Below, one piece after another: positions 1 through 5,730 of a DNA stretch of 16,297 bases. Source of the stretch: Anaerolineae bacterium (lineage in GTDB: Bacteria; Chloroflexota; Anaerolineae; Aggregatilineales; Phototrophicaceae); contig JADLHH010000229.1 in NCBI GenBank assembly GCA_020848855.1, positions 1 to 16,297 on the forward strand, read 5' to 3'. The notes beneath the pieces are model-generated. The model was not told where the DNA came from and ran no database searches. It was given only the letters and a program-made list of their open reading frames with translations. How positions within the stretch are numbered: position 1 is the stretch's first letter; the number at the start of each line of letters is the position of its first letter. Position numbers and translations under genes: made by a program.

Positions 1-34
1 ATAGCATGATTGATGCCACGAAAACCATCTCCAT
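1..34 (-). CDS. Start of a leftward gene, cut by the window edge
   Basis: This is the probable 5' end of a minus-strand gene running off the left edge. A TATAAT box lies just upstream (64-69, minus). Two frames are open to the edge. One starts with ATG at 53 (MGALSFYGDG...) and would be almost leaderless. The other starts with ATG at 34 (MEMVFVASIML) and reads like the beginning of a membrane or signal segment. In the second frame a GGAG lies about 9 nt before an internal GTG, so the true start could be M-A-S-I-M-L. I prefer the second frame but cannot decide, and there is too little protein to assign a family. Confidence 0.3.
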   Translation of the reverse strand, partial: MEMVFVASIML

Positions 35-63
35 AAAACGACAGAGCGCCCATGCGCAGCCGT

Positions 64-69
64 ATTATA
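64..69 (-). promoter_or_regulatory. Candidate -10 box (TATAAT) of the left-edge gene
   Basis: The minus strand reads TATAAT here, inside the 10-mer CGTATTATAC (61-70 on the plus strand). The same 10-mer occurs at 5591-5600, upstream of the histidine kinase. No convincing -35 hexamer is visible. Transcription would begin near position 57, close to the first possible start codon. Confidence 0.4.
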
Positions 70-120
70 CACCCTGAACCGACCCAAATAGCAAGGGTGT
101 TTCTCATTTTTAAGATATCA

Positions 121-171
121 ATTCAGTCTTTAATGGCTCATAATAGCTCATTTTGCCCCAGCAGACTGAAT
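121..171. repeat. 9-bp inverted repeat enclosing a tandem 10-bp repeat
   Basis: ATTCAGTCT (121-129) and AGACTGAAT (163-171) are perfect reverse complements separated by 33 nt. Inside the loop, TAATGGCTCA (131-140) is followed directly by TAATAGCTCA (141-150), a tandem repeat with one mismatch and a period of one helical turn. The patch is AT-rich compared with its surroundings. It lies 50-110 bp upstream of the left-edge promoter, so an operator for that gene is possible. That role is inference. Confidence 0.35.
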
Positions 172-295
172 AGTCACTCGTCCGAGTCCACTTCCCCCAG
201 CTCTATATGTCGGGAAACGGGCGGGTTGTGTTCAATTCTGGATGTGGATGGACGCTGGTGCAAGGCACACTGCCGATGCCGGGCGGCGAGGAATC

Positions 296-331
296 AAAAA
301 GGACACCGGCGGCGCGACGCAGCCTGTGTCC
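296..331 (-). terminator. Intrinsic terminator of the SDR/QueA-like unit
   Basis: Reading the minus strand, a 10-bp stem with one mismatch is formed by positions 322-331 and 301-310. The loop is 11 nt (311-321), and the stem is followed at once by TTTTT (296-300). It begins 11 nt after the stop codon of the QueA-like gene at 343. Stem, loop and T-run have the form of a classical Rho-independent terminator. Confidence 0.75.
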
Positions 332-342
332 CTGCACAATCA

Positions 343-1431
343 TCAACCGGGATTCAGCGTAACACCCGTCCAAAGCCGATTGGAAGCCGCCGGAACCCGC
401 TCCGGCAGAATCAGGTGGCTGTCGCCGAATTCGTGCCACAGATACCCCTCGCCGACTGCCTCGTCATACGCCGAGCGGATCACGTCCTGCCCGGCGATGG
501 TGTAGAGCATCGCCAGATGACTGGTGACCGGATCGTGCAGCCCGGTGATCAGCCCATCGACCACATGCACACCGCGCGCCGGATGCACGTACAGCCGCGT
601 GAACCCGTGCCGGGATGTGACCTCGTGCCCGTTCCACGCCGATTCGAGGGCGCGGACGACCGTCGTGCCAACAGCGACGACGCGCCGCCCCTCGCGCCGC
701 GCAGCGTTGACTGCATCTGCCGCCGACGCCGACACCGTGAACGGTTCGGGATACAGCGGGTGCTCCTCGACGATCTCGGTCTCGACTTCGAGGCTGGACA
801 CGCCGGTATGCAGGGTGATCGCCGCGATCTGGATGCCGCGCGCCCGCAGGTCGTTGACGACACGCTCGGTGAACGGGTACGCTGCCGACGGCATCTCAGC
901 GCTGCCGGGATTTCGACTAAACACCGTCTGGTAGACGGAAAGCGGATAGGCTTGTTCGACATAGCCGTAGCGAATCGGCGCGCCGACGCGGCGCATTGCC
1001 GCGTGGACATCGCCATCAACATAGACGAACCACAGCCGAGGCAAGCCGGGATACGGCGCGATCAGCCGGACGGAAAGCCCGGCGACCTCGATCTCGTCGC
1101 CCGCGCCCAATGGCAGCGGTCCCGGCTGGCTGGTGCTCCAGCGCGGCTCGACCAGCCACGTGCCGCCGCCGAAGTCGGTGGCGAAGTTGACGATGAAGCC
1201 GCCGGGTGCGCCGGCTGCCGGTAGGCTCGCCGGGAGCGTGGCGCTGTCGTTGACGACCAGCAGGTCGCCGGGATTCAGGAAGCGGGCGAGGTCGTGAAAA
1301 CGGGCGTGCTCGTGCTTTCCGCCAGCGCTGACCATCAGCCGCGCCTGGTCACGCGGAACGCCGCGCGCCTCCGCCGGAGCGGTCGCCTGAAGCTCACGCG
1401 GGCGGGCGAAAACCAGTTCACTGCGCTTCAT
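343..1431 (-). CDS. Divergent QueA-like protein (SAM:tRNA ribosyltransferase-isomerase family)
   Basis: The 362-residue product matches the QueA family along its length. Conserved landmarks are an N-terminal PGDLLVVNDSATLPASL segment (about 54-70), YQTVFSRNPGSAEMP, ITLHTG, TTVVRALES and a C-terminal GYLWHEFGDSHLIL. Canonical QueA transfers the ribosyl part of S-adenosylmethionine to preQ1 in tRNA to make epoxyqueuosine. Here core motifs differ: the usual PTAGLHFT block reads PSAAYPFT, and the usual TPLPPY stretch reads GAPIRYGY. Enzymatic identity is therefore uncertain, and it may be a paralogue with another role. The start (ATG at 1431) lies inside the end of the upstream dehydrogenase gene (14-nt overlap), so translational coupling is likely. 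No other queuosine gene is in the window. Family membership is confident; reaction is not. Confidence 0.85.
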   Translation of the reverse strand: MKRSELVFARPRELQATAPAEARGVPRDQARLMVSAGGKHEHARFHDLARFLNPGDLLVVNDSATLPASLPAAGAPGGFIVNFATDFGGGTWLVEPRWSTSQPGPLPLGAGDEIEVAGLSVRLIAPYPGLPRLWFVYVDGDVHAAMRRVGAPIRYGYVEQAYPLSVYQTVFSRNPGSAEMPSAAYPFTERVVNDLRARGIQIAAITLHTGVSSLEVETEIVEEHPLYPEPFTVSASAADAVNAARREGRRVVAVGTTVVRALESAWNGHEVTSRHGFTRLYVHPARGVHVVDGLITGLHDPVTSHLAMLYTIAGQDVIRSAYDEAVGEGYLWHEFGDSHLILPERVPAASNRLWTGVTLNPG

Positions 1432-2161
1432 GAGCTGCCTCCCACTGTTCGGACTGCGCCTGATAGCGCCCGCCGCTGATCGCCATGCGATCCTGCCCGA
1501 ACAGCCACGCCCAGAACGGCAGGGTCACATCCGGCAGCGGGCGGTCGGAGATGTCTTGACCGAGGTATGCCGCCTGATGCATGTCGGTACGCATGTCGCC
1601 CGGATCGACGCTGACGACGCTGACGCCTTCGCCTTTGAGTTCGTTCGCCAGCGTCAGCGAGATCAGGTCGAGCGCCGCCTTGCTGCTGCCGTAGCCGCCC
1701 CACGTCTCGTACCCGCCGCGCGCCGCGTCGCTGCTGATGTTGACGACCAGCCCGTGACTGGCTTTGAGCAGCGGCAGCGCCTCCTGAACCAGCGCCAGCG
1801 GCGCGATCACGTTGGCGCGGTAAACGTCTTCGAGCGCGTCGAGCGGGTGCTGTGCCAGCGGAACCAACGGCGACGCGCCGAGGATCGAGGCGTTGTTGAT
1901 CAGAATGTCCAGCCCACCGAGCGCCTTCGCCAGTTGGACAATGGCGCGGCGAGCGGACGGTTCGGCTACATCACCGGCGATTGCCTTCACCTGCACGTCA
2001 TAGCCCGCCAGCGAACGGACGACGGCGTCGAGCGCAGCGCCGCCACGCGCGTTGAGGATCAGGTGATAGCCCTGCCCGGCAAGAAAACGGGCGAGCACTT
2101 CGCCCAGACCGCGACTCGCCCCGGTGATGACGGCGACATGCGGAGAAATTTCACGATTCAT
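1418..2161 (-). CDS. SDR family NAD(P)-dependent oxidoreductase
   Basis: This is a classical short-chain dehydrogenase/reductase of 247 residues, the usual size. The Rossmann cofactor motif TGASRGLG is at 13-20, NNA at 89-91, the active-site Ser in NISS (141-144), and YGSSK supplies Tyr157 and Lys161. PGDMRTDM (187-194) follows the active site as is typical. Substrate cannot be predicted. The start ATG at 2161 has a GGGAG ribosome-binding site about 9 nt upstream. It is the first gene of a minus-strand pair and overlaps the QueA-like gene by 14 nt. The pairing suggests shared expression, but I see no direct functional link. Its promoter must lie in the divergent gap 2162-2295, which holds two perfect inverted repeats. 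Confidence 0.92.
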   Translation of the reverse strand: MNREISPHVAVITGASRGLGEVLARFLAGQGYHLILNARGGAALDAVVRSLAGYDVQVKAIAGDVAEPSARRAIVQLAKALGGLDILINNASILGASPLVPLAQHPLDALEDVYRANVIAPLALVQEALPLLKASHGLVVNISSDAARGGYETWGGYGSSKAALDLISLTLANELKGEGVSVVSVDPGDMRTDMHQAAYLGQDISDRPLPDVTLPFWAWLFGQDRMAISGGRYQAQSEQWEAAHEAQ

Positions 2162-2189
2162 TGATGAAACTCCCGTGCTTTTTTCTCTA

Positions 2190-2205
2190 TGCTTTGATTA
2201 AAGCA
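2190..2205. promoter_or_regulatory. Inverted repeat TGCTTT-GATT-AAAGCA, candidate operator
   Basis: This is a perfect 6-bp inverted repeat with a 4-nt centre in the gap between the SDR gene and the divergent small membrane protein. A second, outer pair CCGTGC (2173-2178) and GCACGG (2209-2214) encloses it, so the minus-strand transcript could fold into a nested hairpin just before the SDR ribosome-binding site. It could be a protein-binding site or an RNA structure; nothing in the sequence decides. Confidence 0.3.
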
Positions 2206-2248
2206 CATGCACGGTTCGGTATCGTCCGGCGTGGGGTCAGTCCTGCGC

Positions 2249-2264
2249 CTGTACGTCGGTACAG
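2249..2264. promoter_or_regulatory. Inverted repeat CTGTAC-GTCG-GTACAG, candidate operator
   Basis: This second perfect 6-4-6 inverted repeat in the same divergent gap sits 32 nt upstream of the plus-strand start at 2296. Its geometry equals that of the repeat at 2190-2205 but the arm sequence is unrelated. It is a candidate regulator-binding site; the regulator is unknown. Confidence 0.3.
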
Positions 2265-2295
2265 TCACCAGTCAGATCGGATTGAAGGCAAATCG

Positions 2296-2826
2296 ATGAG
2301 GCTTGCGATGCTCCGCATACAACGCACGCTACAGAACACGCGCATTCTGATAGCCGCGGGTATCCTCGTGATCGCGCTGTTCGCAATTCCCATCGTCACC
2401 AACCAAAGGACTTCGACCGCGCCGACCGCACCGTCGGTTACGCCCGCGCCGACCGCCATGCCACCGACGGCAACGCCCGCCTACCGACCGGGTACGGTCG
2501 TGCTGGGGGTCGGTGAGCGCACCTGCGCCCTGACGCCGACCGGCGATCAACCGGCGCTGACGCTGGGCGACGGCTGCGCCGACGTGGAAGCGCGGCTGCG
2601 CGTGCCGAACAGCGGCACGATCTGGCTGAGCCTGACAATTTCCGACCAGCCCGATCTGTGGCTGCCGCTGGAAGCGGTCACCGGAGACCCCGCGCCGCCA
2701 CAGCTTGACCAGCGCGGGCGTTTTTTCGGCTGCACGCAGGAAGGCGACGAGGTCTGCCAGGTGAAGGTCGAGATCAATTCGGCGGCGTATCAGGTCGCCG
2801 TGCCGCTGGTGGTTGGCGCTAACTAG
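2296..2826 (+). CDS. Small membrane-anchored extracytoplasmic protein, function unknown
   Basis: The product has 176 residues. A hydrophobic segment at about 16-35 follows a basic N-terminus and should act as a signal anchor. A Thr/Pro-rich linker (39-64) then leads to a compact outer domain of about 110 residues with four cysteines (77, 94, 146, 154), which could form two disulfides. I do not recognise the domain. ATG at 2296 is chosen because GAAGG lies 7 nt before it and because it places the hydrophobic segment properly; the frame is open further upstream but without such support. It is divergent from the SDR gene. Its stop overlaps the stop of the convergent hydrolase in the shared CTAG at 2823-2826. 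Confidence 0.75.
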   Translation: MRLAMLRIQRTLQNTRILIAAGILVIALFAIPIVTNQRTSTAPTAPSVTPAPTAMPPTATPAYRPGTVVLGVGERTCALTPTGDQPALTLGDGCADVEARLRVPNSGTIWLSLTISDQPDLWLPLEAVTGDPAPPQLDQRGRFFGCTQEGDEVCQVKVEINSAAYQVAVPLVVGAN

Positions 2827-3638
2827 AGGGCGGACAGAAACGCCGTGACCGGCTGAAGCACTACTTCCGGCTGCGCCTGCATTTTCAGGCTGTGGTCGGC
2901 GCCGGACAGGTGGGCGACCTGCGCCGACGGGCAGTTTGCCCTGAACATCACAACATCCTGCGGGCGCACCACCGCGCCGGATTCCCAATCGCCGTGAACC
3001 ATAAGCGTCGGGCAGCGAATCTGCTGGAGAGCCTGAACCATGTCGATCCCTTGCCAGAGTTCATCGCGCAGCGCAGCTTCAGCCGCCTCCGACGCAACAC
3101 CGGAGATGTAATGCGCCGTCCCGCGAATCTGCTCGTCGGTGGCATCAGGCGTCGCGGCGTGCAGCCGGGCGACGATTGTTTCGAAGGGAGGGTCCCCCTT
3201 CTTAACCGAGGCGACGATGCCTACCCAGGACGTTCGCTGCGGCTCCAGATGCAGCGTTTCGTCAAAGCTGAACAACGGCGGGTCGAGCAGAATGAGGGCG
3301 CACACGCCTTCGGGATACTGCGACGCGACGACGATGGCGACCATCGCGCCGAGCGACTGCCCCATGAGCACGACCGGGGCGTCAAGGTGCTTCACAAACG
3401 CGATCACGTCGCGGGCGTAGTCGATATTGCGGTAGTGGTCATCCGGCGCGCGCCCCGATTTTCCATGCCCACGAAAATCGAGGGCGTAGACGTGATAATT
3501 CGGCTCCAGCGCCGGCAGGAGCGGCTTCCAGGCAGCTTTATTCGAGGTCAAGCCGTGCAGCAGCACCAGCGGCGCGCCAGAGCCGCTTTCGGAATAGCAG
3601 AGCACCAGTTCACCGGTGTCAAACATCTTTTCGTTCAA
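2823..3638 (-). CDS. Alpha/beta fold hydrolase
   Basis: The 271-residue product has the alpha/beta hydrolase plan. LLHGL (27-31) forms the oxyanion-hole loop and DFRGHGKS (54-61) follows. The nucleophile elbow is GQSLGA with Ser95, and the likely acid and histidine are Asp217 (HGD) and His249 (GADHS). The charge-relay set is therefore complete. No signal peptide is seen, so it is cytoplasmic. The substrate is unknown; esterase, lactonase and C-C hydrolase are all possible. I place the start at TTG 3638, because GAGG lies 8 nt before it and overlaps the preceding gene's stop region; ATG at 3626 is the alternative with no good site. It follows the response regulator by 11 nt and is probably the last gene of the kinase-regulator unit. 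Confidence 0.88.
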   Translation of the reverse strand: MNEKMFDTGELVLCYSESGSGAPLVLLHGLTSNKAAWKPLLPALEPNYHVYALDFRGHGKSGRAPDDHYRNIDYARDVIAFVKHLDAPVVLMGQSLGAMVAIVVASQYPEGVCALILLDPPLFSFDETLHLEPQRTSWVGIVASVKKGDPPFETIVARLHAATPDATDEQIRGTAHYISGVASEAAEAALRDELWQGIDMVQALQQIRCPTLMVHGDWESGAVVRPQDVVMFRANCPSAQVAHLSGADHSLKMQAQPEVVLQPVTAFLSAL

Positions 3639-3649
3639 GCGCCTATCCT

Positions 3650-4288
3650 CTACTGCTCGATGATCCCCTGCTGAAGCGCCATCGTCACGGCTTCGGTACG
3701 GTTGCCCGCGCCGAGCTTGCCGAGAATCGAACTGACGTGGAACTTGACCGTGCGCTCGCTGATCACCAGTTGGGCGGCGATCTCCTTATTCTGCAAGCCG
3801 CGCGCCATCAACTGCAAGACTTCGGTTTCGCGCGGCGACAATGGCTCGACGGTCTTCGCTTCCTCGCGCTGGCTGATGTGCCGGAGCAGCTTGGACATCA
3901 CCAGCGGCTGAAGCAGCGAGCCGCCGCCATGCACGACGCGGATCGCCTCGCACAGCTCGTCGCGGGGCGCTCCCTTGAGCAGATAGCCTTCCGCGCCCGC
4001 CTGCACCGCGCCGAGGATGCGCTCGTCGGTGTCGAACGCCGTGAAGACGATCACGCGGACGGCGATATCGCGCGCGCGCAGCGTCCTGAGCGCCTCGACG
4101 CCATCCATCTCCGGCATTTCGAGGTCGAGCAGCAGCACGTCCGGGCGCAGGGCGTCCACCTGGTCAACGACTTCCACACCGTTCGATGCCGTGCCCGCGA
4201 TCTCGAAATCGGGCTGCGTGCCAAGGATGGCGACCAAGCCATCCAGCACGACCGGATGATCGTCGGCGACCACGATACGGATACTCAT
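3650..4288 (-). CDS. NarL/FixJ-type response regulator (receiver + LuxR HTH)
   Basis: The 212-residue DNA-binding regulator has a receiver domain at 1-120 with the acidic pair Asp9/Asp10, phospho-acceptor Asp55, Thr83 and Lys105, all intact. A LuxR-type helix-turn-helix follows at about 149-206 (LSPRETEVLQLMARG, NKEIA, SERTVKFHVSSILGKL). It should be phosphorylated by the histidine kinase encoded just upstream and then bind DNA as a dimer. The ribosome-binding GAGGGG is formed by the end of a GC-rich repeat (4297-4341) that sits between the two genes. The hydrolase gene lies 11 nt downstream, so it is a likely co-transcribed partner. Targets are unknown; divergent control of the P-type ATPase is a guess from position only. 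Confidence 0.95.
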   Translation of the reverse strand: MSIRIVVADDHPVVLDGLVAILGTQPDFEIAGTASNGVEVVDQVDALRPDVLLLDLEMPEMDGVEALRTLRARDIAVRVIVFTAFDTDERILGAVQAGAEGYLLKGAPRDELCEAIRVVHGGGSLLQPLVMSKLLRHISQREEAKTVEPLSPRETEVLQLMARGLQNKEIAAQLVISERTVKFHVSSILGKLGAGNRTEAVTMALQQGIIEQ

Positions 4289-4296
4289 AATGTTGT

Positions 4297-4341
4297 CCCC
4301 TCACCCCCAGCCCCTCTCCCACGCAAGCGGGGCGAGGAGAG
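4297..4341. repeat. GC-rich intergenic repeat, partial copy
   Basis: CCCCTCACCCCC is followed by GCCCCTCTCCCACG and then a segment reading CGGGGCGAGG. The same blocks occur at 8277-8334 inside the larger element 8250-8438, with an extra 14-nt palindrome between them there. The CCCC...GGGG arms can fold into a hairpin. This copy lacks the terminal inverted repeats of the larger element. It occupies about half of the 88-nt gap between kinase and response regulator, and its end supplies the regulator's ribosome-binding site. Confidence 0.6.
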
Positions 4342-4376
4342 ATAAAATACCAGCGTACAGTTGCACGGAGAGACAC

Positions 4377-5555
4377 TCACAGCGCTGCCTCCAGTGGGAC
4401 GGTGATGGTCAGGGCTGTGCCTTCGCCGGGGTTACTGCAGATTTCCAGTGTACCGCCCAGCAGCCGGGCACGCTCGTTCAAGCCGACCAACCCGAATCGC
4501 CCCGGCTGCCGCGACGCCAATGCCTCGGTGTCGAAGCCCTGCCCGTCGTCCTCGATGATCAGCTCGATTTGATCGGGCATAGTGGTGAAATGGACGCCGA
4601 CGTGCGACGCTTTGGCATGACGGACGATGTTGGTCAGCGCTTCCTGCACCATGCGGTACAGCCCGGCTTCGACGCGCACCGGCAGGGGTCGGTCGCCGCC
4701 GATGACTTCGTAGTCGGTTTCGAGATTCCACTCGTCGCCGTACTGGTCGAGCAGCGCGCCGAGCGCCTCGCGCAGCGTGCGCCGTTCGAGCGGGGCGGCA
4801 CGCAGGTCGAGCACCGAGCGGCGGGCTTCTTCGAGGTTCGCCCGCGTGAGCGCCAGCGCGTTCTGCACCGCGCCGCGCGCCCGGTCGGAGCCAGATTCGA
4901 GCAGGGCGTCGGCGGTCTCCAACTGCAGGGCGATGGCGGTCAAGCCCTGAGCCAGCGTGTCGTGAATTTCGCGGGCAAGGCGGTTGCGCTCCTCCGCCGC
5001 ACCAAGCTGGATACTGTTGGCGAACAACTGCGCGCGCTCGATGGCGATACTGAGCATGTCGCCGACGGTGTTGAGCAGGCGCAGGTCATCCTCGGAAAGC
5101 TCGCGCCAGTCGGCGCTGACGACGTTGAGCACGCCGACGCGCTTATTGTGATGGTAGAGCGGCACGCTGGCATGATAGCGCAAGCCGTCGGAGCCGACTT
5201 CAAGCCCCTGCAGGCGCGTGCAGGTGATGATGCTGATGTTGCGGGCGTTTTCCATCTCGCCAAGCGCGTACTTGTCGAGACAGTAGCAGTAGTACTCGCC
5301 CTGCATCCGCGCCGGGTCGTCGGCGAGACCGCGCGGCAGGTTGAGCGCCGCTGCCAGATAGGTCGCGCCGGTGTCTTCGCGCTGAAGCCACACCCAGCCA
5401 GTCTGCACGTCGAACAATTCGGCGATCTTTTCGAGCGCGGCGTCGAGCGCGCGGGTAAGATCGACCTCGCGGTTGAGCGCATCGGCGATGGTGTTGAGGA
5501 TCATCAACTCGCGGTTGCGCCGGGTGAGCTTCCCGGTAGCAGAATCGAGCGCCAT
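4377..5555 (-). CDS. GAF-domain sensor histidine kinase (HisKA_3/NarL-partner type)
   Basis: The 392-residue kinase has no evident membrane segment. A short coiled-coil-like N-terminus (1-30) leads into a GAF sensor domain (about 31-176). The dimerisation and phosphoacceptor block is AEERNRLAREIHDTLAQGL, with His198. The HATPase_c domain has an N-box NIVRHA (Asn309), DDGQGF (336-341) and GRFGLVGL (352-359). This is the NarX/DegS/LiaS class that pairs with NarL-type regulators, and such a regulator follows 88 nt downstream. The GAF domain has a Cys90-x-Cys92 pair and Cys112, spaced as in GAF domains that may bind a metal or Fe-S centre. The input signal is unknown. The start at 5555 is preceded by AAGGG and a TATAAT box 39 nt upstream. 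Confidence 0.95.
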   Translation of the reverse strand: MALDSATGKLTRRNRELMILNTIADALNREVDLTRALDAALEKIAELFDVQTGWVWLQREDTGATYLAAALNLPRGLADDPARMQGEYYCYCLDKYALGEMENARNISIITCTRLQGLEVGSDGLRYHASVPLYHHNKRVGVLNVVSADWRELSEDDLRLLNTVGDMLSIAIERAQLFANSIQLGAAEERNRLAREIHDTLAQGLTAIALQLETADALLESGSDRARGAVQNALALTRANLEEARRSVLDLRAAPLERRTLREALGALLDQYGDEWNLETDYEVIGGDRPLPVRVEAGLYRMVQEALTNIVRHAKASHVGVHFTTMPDQIELIIEDDGQGFDTEALASRQPGRFGLVGLNERARLLGGTLEICSNPGEGTALTITVPLEAAL

Positions 5556-5593
5556 CCTGTCCCTTTTTGATAACCTAAAGCGATCCAGTACGT

Positions 5594-5599
5594 ATTATA
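5594..5599 (-). promoter_or_regulatory. Candidate -10 box (TATAAT) of the histidine kinase unit
   Basis: The minus strand reads TATAAT 39 nt before the kinase start codon, within the 10-mer CGTATTATAC (plus strand) that is also found at 61-70. No good -35 hexamer is present at the usual distance. It would drive kinase, response regulator and probably the hydrolase. Confidence 0.45.
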
Positions 5600-5730
5600 C
5601 CGTGAGCCAACGCGCCAACACGCGCACCGAGATGCACTCGAAACTGTTTTATAGAGATAATATCAGGAGCCAGAGCGACCACGCGGACTTTCGATTCATC
5701 GTGGCGCAGTGCCCCGAAGGGAAATTTCCG

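Noticed and set aside
52..1224. 390-codon open frame on the plus strand opposite the QueA-like gene
   Set aside because: The protein is rich in Arg, Asp and Ala, has no recognisable domain and lies antisense to a clear family member. It is an effect of high third-position GC.
2892..3674. 260-codon plus-strand frame opposite the hydrolase
   Set aside because: It is antisense to an intact catalytic triad and is Arg/His-rich with no domain.
4290..5570. 426-codon open frame on the plus strand opposite the histidine kinase
   Set aside because: It lies antisense to a complete kinase with all motifs; composition is biased and no domain is seen.
5567..5598. Plus-strand promoter TTGATA ... TATTAT for the ATPase
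   Set aside because: The spacer is 20 nt, too long. The TATTAT is better read as the minus-strand TATAAT of the kinase.
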